Shown: positions 1 through 7,090, numbered from the stretch's first letter. The stretch is 8,262 nucleotides of DNA from Saprospiraceae bacterium (GCA_007128085.1 SKYC01000160.1:1-8262), one strand, 5' to 3'. Notes: generated from the letters alone by a model not told the origin. Made by a program: numbers and translations.

Positions 1-558
1 AGCGATAACTGGCAAGGAGGTGCCCTCGACAGTCTGGATATTTTCCCCGCAAAAATCATCTACAACTCTATAACCAACAGAAACAACAACCTACTCATCA
101 ACAGAGGATTGAGTCACGGCATTGACAAGGGCATGGGAGTCACCGATGGTTTAAACGGCCTTGTGGGAATAACCAGCGAGTGTTCTGAGCACTACTGCCG
201 GGTGCTATCCATATTGCACACTCAGTCGAGCATCAGTGCTAAAATAAAAAACAGGGGATATTTTGGATCTCTGGTCTGGAGAACCCTCAATCCACATCTC
301 CTCCATTTGGAATCGATACCGATTCACGCGACTTTTGAGGTGGGAGATACGGTGGTGACCAGTGGATATTCCATCGTTTTTCCGGAGAACCTCCCGATAG
401 GCACCATTGAAAATAAAGAACTCTCACAGGGAAGCAATTTTTTCCAGGTAGATGTACGCCTATTCAACGATTTGTCAAAGGCAAAATACGTGTATGTGGT
501 CTCCGATCCGCAGAATGAAGAAAAAAGACAATTGATCAAGCCCTTTATGTATGAATGA
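1..558 (+). CDS. mreC: Rod shape-determining protein MreC, C-terminal part (5' end outside window)
   Basis: The reading frame is open from base 1 and ends at TGA 556-558, so 185 C-terminal residues are visible and the true start lies upstream. MreC is a bitopic inner-membrane protein whose periplasmic beta domains bind and activate PBP2 in the elongasome. What is visible matches the beta-barrel part of the family: an NN-LLINRG segment near the start, a GIDKGMGV turn (about codons 40-47), then GDTVVTSG followed by FPENLPIGTI at about nt 343-408. That last block is the typical MreC signature before the final strand ending in YVYVV. The N-terminal membrane helix and coiled coil are missing only because of the window edge. 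A TTG at 109 opens a shorter reading frame but is internal, since homology extends upstream of it. The gene overlaps mreD by 8 nt, indicating translational coupling. Confidence 0.93.
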   Translation, partial: SDNWQGGALDSLDIFPAKIIYNSITNRNNNLLINRGLSHGIDKGMGVTDGLNGLVGITSECSEHYCRVLSILHTQSSISAKIKNRGYFGSLVWRTLNPHLLHLESIPIHATFEVGDTVVTSGYSIVFPENLPIGTIENKELSQGSNFFQVDVRLFNDLSKAKYVYVVSDPQNEEKRQLIKPFMYE

Positions 559-1072
559 ACGCGTAATAAAATACCTGATTTGGGCCATTGTACTGCTGCT
601 GTTGCAGATACTGATCTTCAAGAACATCAACATCGGTTGGGGAGACTTTTACTACATCCACATTCTGGTGTATCCGTTGTTCATTCTCTTCCTCCCAATC
701 AATGTACCGAGGGTTTACCTGATGTTGATTGGTTTTGGCGTAGGTTTGATCACAGATTTGTTTTACCTTTCACCGGGTATTCACAGTTCTGCCCTTGTAT
801 TTTTGGCATTTATCCGCCAACCGCTGCTCAATATACTCGAACCCAGAGGGGGGTACAAAGTGACCACCACTCCTACTCCCTACCACCTCGGTCTCAATTG
901 GTTTATGACCTATTCAGCCATATTGATGTTTTTGCACCACTTATTTTATTTCAGTATTGAAATTTTTACTTTTGATTTGATGTTATTCATTTGGCTAAAA
1001 ACAATCTTCAGTTTCATTTTTTCCATGCTTTTTATTCTGGCGCTGGTCCTCATCACCAACCCCAGGTATTAA
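551..1072 (+). CDS. mreD: Rod shape-determining membrane protein MreD
   Basis: This 173-residue protein is very hydrophobic, with about five or six predicted membrane helices (roughly residues 6-24, 34-50, 54-72, 76-92, 113-134 and 140-168). MreD is the polytopic inner-membrane partner of MreC in the lateral-wall elongation complex. The family signature is visible as GFGVGLITDLFYLSPGIH around residues 61-78, equivalent to the G-x-x-x-D-x-x-x-x-x-x-G motif of other MreD proteins. Length is normal for the family. The ATG at 551 lies inside the mreC 3' end (ATGAATGA), so the ribosome probably reinitiates after mreC; there is no other sensible start. It is followed after 9 nt by mrdA, as expected for an mreCD-mrdA operon. 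Identification rests on position, hydropathy and the short motif, because MreD diverges quickly in sequence. Confidence 0.92.
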   Translation: MNERVIKYLIWAIVLLLLQILIFKNINIGWGDFYYIHILVYPLFILFLPINVPRVYLMLIGFGVGLITDLFYLSPGIHSSALVFLAFIRQPLLNILEPRGGYKVTTTPTPYHLGLNWFMTYSAILMFLHHLFYFSIEIFTFDLMLFIWLKTIFSFIFSMLFILALVLITNPRY

Positions 1073-1081
1073 ACCACCGAT

Positions 1082-2941
1082 ATGGCTCGTTCGTCCAAAG
1101 ACCACCCCCACCGCTTCAAAATAATCATCGCCATGATTGTACTGGTCGGATTGGTATTTATATTTAAGCTCGGGCAACTCCAATTGTCCGACAATGAATT
1201 TGTAGAGCGCGCGCGAACATCAGCCATCCACCAGCAGGTCATTTACCCGGCCAGGGGTTTGATTTATGACAGAAATGAAAAATTACTCACGCACAACGAA
1301 CCCATTTTCGACCTGGTTTTTACCTACAATCTGCTGTCTCCTAAAATGGATACGGCTAAGTTTTGCAAACTACTCGACATCGACAGAGAGTTTTTCGAGC
1401 AAAACATAGAAAGAGACTGGGCCCACATTCGTTTTAGCAGACACATTCCCACGACCTTTAAGCGAATGATCCCCCACGAAACTTTCATTATATTCAGAGA
1501 GCATATGCACGAATTTCCCGGATTTGAATTTGTGCTGCGAAATGTGCGGTCTTATCCACACACCAGTGCAGCACACGTCCTTGGGTATATCTCCGAAGTC
1601 AACCGCAATGTGATCGAGGCCAATCCGGGAGCCTACAGCCCGGGCGACTATTACGGAGCCAGCGGTATTGAACGCATTTACGAAAAAAAGCTGAGGGGAA
1701 GCAAGGGGATCGAGTTCGTACTCAGAGACAATCTGGGCCGGTACGTCGGTTCTTTCAGCGACGGTTTGCTGGATACAGCTGCCACTTCCGGTAAGAACCT
1801 GGTTTCGACCCTGGATCTCGATCTGCAGGCCTATGCAGAAAAATTGATGAGCAATAAAAAGGGAAGTGTTGTGGCCATCGAGCCGGCAACCGGAGAGATC
1901 CTTGTACTCGCCAGCAGTCCTTCTTACGACCCCAATAAACTGACCGTAAAGCACGGCAGGGGCGATGCTTTTCTCGAATTGGTCAGAGACAGCCTTCACC
2001 CTTTGTTCAACAGAAGCCTACAGGCCAAATACCCTCCGGGATCCATTTTTAAGCCCATCCTCGCACTGATAGCGTTGGAAGAAGGCACCCTAAACCTGCG
2101 AAGGCATATCACCTGCCAGGGAGCCTACTACTACAGAAGTTCCCGCTGGGGATGCCAGGCCGGTCCGGGCACCAGAAATGTCAGCAGAGCCATACAAGAA
2201 TCGTGCAATTCCTTTTTCTATCAAACTTACCGGGATTTGCTCGAAAGAGAGGGCTTTAACCAACCGCACAAGGGCTTGAGTGTCCTCAACGATTACCTCC
2301 TACAATTTGGACTCGGCCAAAGACTCGGTATTGACCTGCACGGAGAGTCTCCCGGCCACGTCCCTGACAATGAGTTTTACCGCAGACTCTACGCATCTGA
2401 AAACGGCCGCTGGTACTCTACTTACACTCTCTCCAATGCCATCGGTCAGGGCGAACTGGATCTCACCACCCTTCAAATGGCCAATCTGGTGGCCGCCATT
2501 GCCAACAGAGGCTACTACATCACTCCACATCTCATACGCTCAGCAAGAGACGAGAAAAATCGAGCTGTTCAGCTTCCAAGAGATAGACACTCCATCGAAA
2601 TTTCTCCCGAACACTTTGAAGTGGTCATCGAAGCCATGGAGCGATCGATATCCGCGGGTTCGGGCAGAATGGCTCACATTGCTGGAATAGAAGTATGCGG
2701 AAAGACTGGAACCAGTCAAAATCCCCACGGTGACAACCACTCGGTATTTTTTGCTTTTGCTCCCCGCGACAATCCAAGAATTGCCATTGCTGTTTATGTG
2801 GAAAATGCCGGCTGGGGCAGTACCTTTGCCGCTCCTATTACAGGCCTGATCATCGAAAAATATCTCAATGGAGAAATAAGTCCGCGCCGACAATGGATAG
2901 AAAACAGAATGCTCGACTCAAACCTCCTTCTCAATCCATAA
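1082..2941 (+). CDS. mrdA: Penicillin-binding protein 2, peptidoglycan D,D-transpeptidase
   Basis: This 619-residue class B PBP is close in length to E. coli PBP2 (633 residues). It cross-links new peptidoglycan during cell elongation and acts in the periplasm, anchored by one N-terminal helix. Visible features in order: a basic N-terminus, a membrane helix at about 12-28, the dimerisation/pedestal domain starting with PARGLIYDR at 56-64, and the transpeptidase domain with all three catalytic motifs. These are SIFK with nucleophile S321 and K324, SCN at 374-376, and KTGT with K541-T542-G543. A YPPGS block just precedes the active serine, as is usual in the family. All key residues are present, so the enzyme should be active and beta-lactam sensitive. 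It follows mreD by 9 nt and precedes folA by 9 nt. The usual glycosyltransferase partner RodA is not encoded directly downstream. PBP3/FtsI is unlikely given the mreCD context. Confidence 0.96.
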   Translation: MARSSKDHPHRFKIIIAMIVLVGLVFIFKLGQLQLSDNEFVERARTSAIHQQVIYPARGLIYDRNEKLLTHNEPIFDLVFTYNLLSPKMDTAKFCKLLDIDREFFEQNIERDWAHIRFSRHIPTTFKRMIPHETFIIFREHMHEFPGFEFVLRNVRSYPHTSAAHVLGYISEVNRNVIEANPGAYSPGDYYGASGIERIYEKKLRGSKGIEFVLRDNLGRYVGSFSDGLLDTAATSGKNLVSTLDLDLQAYAEKLMSNKKGSVVAIEPATGEILVLASSPSYDPNKLTVKHGRGDAFLELVRDSLHPLFNRSLQAKYPPGSIFKPILALIALEEGTLNLRRHITCQGAYYYRSSRWGCQAGPGTRNVSRAIQESCNSFFYQTYRDLLEREGFNQPHKGLSVLNDYLLQFGLGQRLGIDLHGESPGHVPDNEFYRRLYASENGRWYSTYTLSNAIGQGELDLTTLQMANLVAAIANRGYYITPHLIRSARDEKNRAVQLPRDRHSIEISPEHFEVVIEAMERSISAGSGRMAHIAGIEVCGKTGTSQNPHGDNHSVFFAFAPRDNPRIAIAVYVENAGWGSTFAAPITGLIIEKYLNGEISPRRQWIENRMLDSNLLLNP

Positions 2942-2950
2942 TTTGAATTC

Positions 2951-3448
2951 ATGACCATAAGTGCAATCGTTGCCATTTCAAAAAACCGAGCCATCGGAAA
3001 AGACAACCAAATTCCCTGGTATCTGCCGGCCGACCTTAAATACTTTAAGAAAAAAACCAGTGGTCACCACCTGCTCATGGGCCGAAAAAGCTTTTTATCC
3101 ATAGGACGGCCACTACCCAACAGGATCAATATGGTCCTCACCAGAGATCCCTTTTTTGTCGCTTCAGGCATCACCACAGTCCACTCCATAGAGGAGGGGA
3201 TTCAATTGGCCAAAGAAGCCGGTGAAGAAGAACTCTTCATCATCGGAGGGGGTGAAATATACCGACAGTGCCTCCCCTTAACAGAAAAAATCTACCTCAC
3301 TGAAGTGGATGTCGAGGTAGATGGAGATACTTTCTTCCCCGAATTGCCCAAAGAGGGATGGGAACTGATGTCTGAAGACCCACAAAAACCCGATGAAAAA
3401 AATAAATTTTCCTACAATTTTAAAGTCTATCGAAGAACATCCGCCTGA
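2951..3448 (+). CDS. folA: Dihydrofolate reductase
   Basis: This 165-residue protein has the normal length and motifs of a chromosomal type I DHFR. It reduces dihydrofolate to tetrahydrofolate with NADPH in the cytoplasm, supplying one-carbon units for thymidylate and purine synthesis. Active-site landmarks are visible: IGKDNQIPW with W23, PADL with D28 (the E. coli D27 equivalent), F32, a MGR-K-F segment at 43-48 for NADPH binding, SIGRPLPNR ending in R58 (the folate-glutamate-binding Arg57 equivalent), and the IIGGGEIY nucleotide-binding loop with glycines 99-101. Nothing is missing. The ATG lies only 9 nt after the mrdA stop, so it is probably the last gene of the mre-mrdA transcript, in the place where rodA is often found. 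No thyA lies beside it in the window. There is no clear Shine-Dalgarno sequence, as is common in Bacteroidota. Confidence 0.97.
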   Translation: MTISAIVAISKNRAIGKDNQIPWYLPADLKYFKKKTSGHHLLMGRKSFLSIGRPLPNRINMVLTRDPFFVASGITTVHSIEEGIQLAKEAGEEELFIIGGGEIYRQCLPLTEKIYLTEVDVEVDGDTFFPELPKEGWELMSEDPQKPDEKNKFSYNFKVYRRTSA

Positions 3449-3454
3449 GACCGG

Positions 3455-3470
3455 TAACAATACTTTGTTA
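3455..3470 (+). terminator. Small stem-loop just after folA, possible transcript end
   Basis: TAACAA (3455-3460) and TTGTTA (3465-3470) are perfect inverted repeats around a TACT loop, starting 7 nt after the folA stop. The stem is A/T-rich and weak, and no long T tract follows, so it is at best a poor intrinsic terminator or an mRNA 3'-end structure for the mre-mrdA-folA run. Confidence 0.25.
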
Positions 3471-3610
3471 ATTTATCTGAATACATGACAAAAAATTATT
3501 CAAATCACCGGTTTATTAAAAAAATGCATTCACCGCAGATAAAAAGATGGCCGAACGATATGTTTGGTCTATTGAATTGGGATTAGCGTTCTAAAAAACA
3601 ATACTGAACC

Positions 3611-3705
3611 TCTGCAACGACTGGCGTGGCAAACTCCATCTTTGCATGCTTTGCGACACCCCGCCAACCAGTTGCCGTACCCCCACGTTGGAGGGGGGCA
3701 AGTGC
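3611..3705. repeat. GC-rich multi-hairpin element, REP-like or small structured RNA
   Basis: Three nested or adjacent stem-loops can be drawn by eye. First, GCAAC (3614-3618) pairs with GTTGC (3671-3675), continued inside by TGGCG/CGCCA after a short asymmetric bulge. Second, an inner hairpin is formed by GCAAA (3629-3633) and TTTGC (3641-3645). Third, TTGCC (3672-3676) pairs with GGCAA (3697-3701), with a C run at 3680-3684 facing a G run at 3693-3696 inside it. The first and third share bases, so they are alternatives. The composition contrasts with the A/T-rich flanks. This looks like an extragenic repeat or a structured transcript; no known Rfam family is recognised. Copy number cannot be judged from one window. 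Confidence 0.45.
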
Positions 3706-3960
3706 GGTAAAACCTAAACAAATTCAAAAATAACCCTATGGGTATCCTTAAAAAACACGATCCCGCAGGGTACATTTTTTCCACTTCTCACACCTAATGA
3801 TGAGGGGCTTCCCTTCCTTCTACCTCTGAAATTATGTAGTAAGGACTTACGGGAAAAAAGATTTGCCCCCTGGTGGCAAAAGCCCCATTGTACTATAAAA
3901 ACCCAAATTCATCAAACGGATCATGACCGGGAGATTCAGTGGGAAACGAAAAAGATCCAC

Positions 3961-3974
3961 CGTGAATTTTCACG
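3961..3974. other. Short perfect palindrome upstream of the DUF2851 gene
   Basis: CGTGAA (3961-3966) and TTCACG (3969-3974) form a perfect inverted repeat separated by TT, 33 nt before the ATG at 4008. It could be an operator or a 5'-leader hairpin for the downstream gene, or simply another part of the repeat-like interval. No matching regulator is in view. Confidence 0.3.
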
Positions 3975-4007
3975 CCGTCAACCGCAGAAATAAAAAAACG
4001 TAAAACC

Positions 4008-5330
4008 ATGCGAGAGGAATTTCTCTACTATCTCTGGAAGTCGGGTCAATTGTTTCAGAAAGATCTGCGCACTACAAATGGAAAGAAGATACAAGTAATC
4101 CGTCCGGGTTATCGAAATCGAAGTGAGGGGCCGGATTTTTTCTCGGCGCAGTTGAAAATAGGCCAACTGACCTGGCACGGCCAAGTGGAATTCCACCTTC
4201 GATCCTCCGACTGGAACGCCCACGGTCATCAAAACGACCCTAGGTACAACAATGTCATCTTACACGTCGTGATGGAGGACGATAAAAAAATATTTACACA
4301 AAAAGGCTCCAAACTTCCCACACTCGAAATCCGAAACCACGCCGATCCGGCGATGTTGAAAAAATTTGTATTGCTGGAGAAGAAAAAGGGATGGATTCCC
4401 TGTGATCCTCTCGCTCCTGAAAAAAACCTGGACTTCTGTTGGCCCGTTTACCTCAGCAGGATCGGACTGGAGCGCATGGAGGAAAAAGCAAACCGCATCC
4501 TTCGAAAACTCAGGGACAAAAAGGGGGACTGGGATGCCGTAACAGCCGACCTCACCGGCCGATACCTGATCGGAAAAGCCAATGGAAAGCAAATGGATGA
4601 ATTGTTGCGAGGCCTTCCCTTCAATCTACTGCTCAAAAACTCCTCACACTTGACCAAATTGGAAGCCCTGGTATTTGGCAGAGCCGGATTCCTGAAGGCC
4701 GACTGCTCCGACTCCTACTTTCAAACGCTCAAGTCGCATTTCCAACATCTGAGTCGTCTGTACGGCATAAAAAGTATGGATTCCGCCCATTGGAAATTCA
4801 TGCCGGTCAGGCCACCTTCTTTTCCGACGATCAGACTCGCTCAATGGTGTACGCTCATCGGCCGACACCCCAGACCACTTTCGGTTTTTTTACCCTTGGA
4901 AAACGCCGGTGAAGTAAAAGAAAAATTGAGGGTTCCGGCCTCGTCCTATTGGGAGACGCATTACAATTTTGGGAAAAAATCTTCCCGAAAAAGAAACCCC
5001 TCCATTGGAAAATCAACACTTAAAAATCTGTTGATCAATGTGGCGGCGCCCGTGGTTTTTGCCTATGGCCTTCACACGGGAAATGAAGAATTGCGCGAGA
5101 GGGCTGTGCATTGGTTGGAATCTGAAAGGGCCGAGCACAACAGCATTGTTCATCATTGGAAAAAGCGCAAAGTCAAGGCATCAAATGCCATGGACAGCCA
5201 GGCTCTGATTCAATTGAAATCGGCCTATTGCGACAAATCGCGCTGCCTTGAATGCGGATTTGGTGCCCGCTTACTGAGCAGCGAACAGGCTGTCGAAATT
5301 GCAGAGGAAGAATGGTTGGCGTATTTTTGA
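4008..5330 (+). CDS. DUF2851 family protein of unknown function
   Basis: This 440-residue soluble protein matches my memory of DUF2851, a full-length family of unknown function found mainly in Bacteroidota. The conserved N-terminal block is plain: EGPDF at 40-44, then WHGQVEFH at 56-63, SSDW at 66-69, HGH at 72-74, D77 and VILHVV at 83-88. The C-terminal signature is a cysteine cluster, C408-x4-C413-x2-C416, followed by GFGARLL. There is no signal peptide or membrane helix, so a cytoplasmic location is likely. The D43/E61 pair, with a spacing like PD-(D/E)xK nucleases and H63 where a lysine would sit, suggests a possible nuclease-like fold; this is inference only. The middle is basic and partly helical. 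The start ATG at 4008 follows an A-rich leader and leaves the usual N-terminus (MREEFLYYLW). The gene stands alone between the non-coding interval and convergent rpoN. Confidence 0.88.
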   Translation: MREEFLYYLWKSGQLFQKDLRTTNGKKIQVIRPGYRNRSEGPDFFSAQLKIGQLTWHGQVEFHLRSSDWNAHGHQNDPRYNNVILHVVMEDDKKIFTQKGSKLPTLEIRNHADPAMLKKFVLLEKKKGWIPCDPLAPEKNLDFCWPVYLSRIGLERMEEKANRILRKLRDKKGDWDAVTADLTGRYLIGKANGKQMDELLRGLPFNLLLKNSSHLTKLEALVFGRAGFLKADCSDSYFQTLKSHFQHLSRLYGIKSMDSAHWKFMPVRPPSFPTIRLAQWCTLIGRHPRPLSVFLPLENAGEVKEKLRVPASSYWETHYNFGKKSSRKRNPSIGKSTLKNLLINVAAPVVFAYGLHTGNEELRERAVHWLESERAEHNSIVHHWKKRKVKASNAMDSQALIQLKSAYCDKSRCLECGFGARLLSSEQAVEIAEEEWLAYF

Positions 5331-5344
5331 TCGGTGGATCGAAA
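5325..5344. other. Stem-loop at the convergent DUF2851/rpoN junction
   Basis: TTTTGATC (5325-5332) can pair with GATCGAAA (5337-5344) around a GGTG loop; the stem has one G-U pair. It overlaps the DUF2851 stop codon and lies 31 bp from the rpoN stop. Neither strand shows a T tract after the stem, so it is not a textbook intrinsic terminator, but it could mark 3' ends of the converging transcripts. Confidence 0.3.
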
Positions 5345-5375
5345 GCCAATAGATAAGGACACGGGTGCGGAAAAC

Positions 5376-6881
5376 TTACAATTCTTTACGCAACCGGGCC
5401 ACCGGGATATTGAGTTGTTCCCGGTATTTGGCAACCGTCCTTCTGGCGATAGAGTAGCCTTTCGACTCCAGGTGTTTTTTTAGTTTTTCATCGGACAGGG
5501 GCTTTTTCTTGTCCTCCTTTTCAACAATCTGCATGAGGATTCGCTTCACCTCCAATGTAGAAACATCTTCACCGGCAATATTCTGCACCGACTCTGAAAA
5601 GAAACTCTTCAGATTTTTGCTGCCAAATTCCGTTTGAACGTATTTGGAATTGGCCACCCGTGAAACCGTTGAAATATCGTAACCGGTCAACTCTGAAATA
5701 TCTTTGAGAATCATCGGCTTTAATTTGGTCGAGTCGCCGGTTAAAAAGTACTCGTACTGATATTGCATAATGGCGTACATGGTGTGATACATGGTATTCT
5801 GCCTTTGCTTAATGGCATCTATAAACCACTTTGCGGAGTCAATTTTTTGTTTGATGAAGAAAACGGCATCTTTTTCTTTCTTATTGACCTTGTTTATCTC
5901 CCTTTTCTTCTGAAAATCCTCCAGCATATTTCGGTACTGATTGTTAATGCGGAGATCCGGTGCATTGCGGTTGTTCAATCTCAGGTGCAATTCACCGTCC
6001 TTATTTTCAATAATGAAATCCGGAATGACGTAATGCCCCGGCTCGGGACCACCCTCAGAATAACTGCTGGCCGGTTTGGGATTGAGTTTGAGTATCTCAG
6101 CAATGGCTTCCTTCAACTCCTCCTCATTGACTTCCAGATACCGCAGCAGTTTGCTGTAGTGCTTTTTTGCAAATTCCTTGAAGTAATCCTTCAATACTTT
6201 CAGTGCCAGCAATCGGGAATCCTCCTGATCGGGCTCTGTTTTTTGATTTTTCAGTTTTCTCTTTAACTGCAACAGCAGGCATTCTCTCAAATCCCTGGCC
6301 CCCACTCCCGGCGGCTCCAATTCCTGAATGCGCTCGAGTATGCGAATCACCTCCTCTTCACTGGTATTGATGTGATTGGAAAAAATCAAATCGTTTACTA
6401 TGGCTTTGGGCTCTCTCCTCAAATACCCCTCATTGTCGATACTGCCCACCAACTGCTCGGCAATACTCTCTTCTCTCTCACTATCGAACTGCAACATACC
6501 CAGTTGCTGAACCAGGTACTCGTGAAATGAATTGGGCGTGGATACCGATGAGTGATTTGATTGATCCTCTTCGGATTGATGATTCGTCTGGTATTGATAA
6601 CTGCTCGGATCGTCATCGATGTACTCCTCGATAAACTCATCCATCTCCACATCCTCTGTCTTTTCCTGCTCGGATTCCAGTGTATCCCGATCTTCCTCTC
6701 CGCTCAAGTCCGAAAGTTCATCTACCTCAGAGTCTCCCTCATCCAATGCAGGATTGGCCTCCAACTCCTCCTTGATCCGCTGCTCTAAATTGGCAGCGGG
6801 AACCTGCAGCAAATTGATCAATTGGATCTGCTGGGGAGAGAGTTTTTGTAAATTTTTCTGCGAGAGCTTCTGTTCAAACAT
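5376..6881 (-). CDS. rpoN: RNA polymerase sigma-54 factor
   Basis: This 501-residue protein has the full sigma-54 architecture. Region I (residues 1-45) is glutamine- and leucine-rich (LSPQQIQLINLLQ) and contacts enhancer-binding ATPases. An acidic region II spans about 47-95. The core-binding domain runs from about 115 to 320 and includes LEPPGVGARDLREC at 188-201. A helix-turn-helix at about 392-411 (ISELTGYDISTVSRVANSKYV) reads the -12 element. The RpoN box ARRTVAKYRE at 479-488 is perfectly canonical and reads the -24 element. The factor directs RNA polymerase to -24/-12 promoters and needs an activator ATPase, none of which is encoded in the window. Start ATG is at 6879-6881, preceded by an A-rich GAAAAAG rather than a strong ribosome site. 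It converges with the DUF2851 gene and diverges from the aminopeptidase gene, so it is probably monocistronic. Confidence 0.98.
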   Translation of the reverse strand: MFEQKLSQKNLQKLSPQQIQLINLLQVPAANLEQRIKEELEANPALDEGDSEVDELSDLSGEEDRDTLESEQEKTEDVEMDEFIEEYIDDDPSSYQYQTNHQSEEDQSNHSSVSTPNSFHEYLVQQLGMLQFDSEREESIAEQLVGSIDNEGYLRREPKAIVNDLIFSNHINTSEEEVIRILERIQELEPPGVGARDLRECLLLQLKRKLKNQKTEPDQEDSRLLALKVLKDYFKEFAKKHYSKLLRYLEVNEEELKEAIAEILKLNPKPASSYSEGGPEPGHYVIPDFIIENKDGELHLRLNNRNAPDLRINNQYRNMLEDFQKKREINKVNKKEKDAVFFIKQKIDSAKWFIDAIKQRQNTMYHTMYAIMQYQYEYFLTGDSTKLKPMILKDISELTGYDISTVSRVANSKYVQTEFGSKNLKSFFSESVQNIAGEDVSTLEVKRILMQIVEKEDKKKPLSDEKLKKHLESKGYSIARRTVAKYREQLNIPVARLRKEL

Positions 6882-6911
6882 ACTTTTTCATTGATCGGCC
6901 GACTAGGCTTG

Positions 6912-6937
6912 CAATATACACTTTCTTAACTAAACAA
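6912..6937 (-). promoter_or_regulatory. Candidate Bacteroidota-type promoter for rpoN
   Basis: Reading the - strand, a TTG at 6937-6935 is followed after 16 nt by TATATTG at 6918-6912, about 30 bases before the rpoN start codon. This resembles the -33 TTG / -7 TAnnTTTG promoter of the phylum's primary sigma factor, but the -7 box has a mismatch and the spacing is a little short. Treat it as a weak candidate. Confidence 0.25.
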
Positions 6938-7027
6938 GTTTGGGTTGAGCTCGGTTTCTTTTATTTATTCTATTGAGAAAAAACCTTGATTCCCGTTGTT
7001 ATCTTTTTAATTTTACTTGCTTTTTTA

Positions 7028-7041
7028 GCCCGTTATCGGGC
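7028..7041. other. GC hairpin in the rpoN/aminopeptidase intergenic region
   Basis: GCCCG (7028-7032) and CGGGC (7037-7041) form a perfect 5-bp stem with a TTAT loop in an otherwise A/T-rich 242-bp divergent spacer (6882-7123). The T run lies before the stem on the + strand, which is the wrong side for a terminator. It may be an operator-like site or a leader hairpin. Confidence 0.3.
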
Positions 7042-7068
7042 ATCATCTTCCATTCGTACAGCACAAAA

Positions 7069-7090
7069 ATATTAATGATTTGTCTAATAT
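7069..7090. promoter_or_regulatory. Inverted repeat upstream of the aminopeptidase gene, possible operator
   Basis: ATATTA (7069-7074) and TAATAT (7085-7090) are perfect inverted repeats with a 10-nt spacer, about one helical turn plus arm, located 33-55 nt before the ATG at 7124. The geometry would suit a dimeric regulator, but A/T-rich hexamers recur by chance in such spacers. No regulator gene lies nearby. Confidence 0.2.

Larger units (their letters stand above)
3449..4007. other. 559-bp non-coding interval between folA and the DUF2851 gene
   Basis: I find no protein of recognisable family in this stretch on either strand. A 71-codon open frame on the - strand (3569-3784) lies over the hairpin-rich part; it is cysteine- and proline-rich and looks like translated structured DNA rather than a gene. 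The interval starts and ends A/T-rich, with a GC-rich core at about 3611-3705 that can fold into successive hairpins. Smaller hairpins occur at 3862-3880 (TTTGCC/GGCAAA) and 3961-3974. Two similar sequences, near 3531-3545 and 3979-3997, bracket the interval. It must also contain whatever promoter drives the DUF2851 gene, unless that gene is read through from folA. A TAnnTTTG match at 3559-3566 is present but lacks a convincing upstream TTG. Confidence 0.6.

Noticed and set aside
109..558. mreC starting at the TTG at 109
   Set aside because: The frame is open to base 1 and the upstream residues still match MreC, so the gene begins outside the window.
1370..1999. A 209-codon open frame on the - strand inside mrdA
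   Set aside because: It lies entirely antisense to a strongly supported PBP2 gene, and its translation has no recognisable family; a shadow of mrdA codon use.
3569..3784. A 71-codon - strand frame in the folA-DUF2851 spacer
   Set aside because: It covers the GC hairpins, its cysteine/proline-rich translation follows from that structure, and no family is recognised; more likely non-coding repeat DNA.
4172..4190. TGGCAC resembling the -24 half of a sigma-54 promoter
   Set aside because: It is inside the DUF2851 coding region and no TTGC-type -12 element follows at the required spacing.
5763..6266. A 167-codon + strand frame opposite rpoN
   Set aside because: Antisense to conserved RpoN core-binding sequence; its hydrophobic content is the complement of the charged rpoN codons.
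7020..7041. T run plus hairpin as a possible intrinsic terminator
   Set aside because: The T run precedes the stem on the + strand and becomes an A run after the stem on the - strand, so neither orientation fits; no gene ends here.
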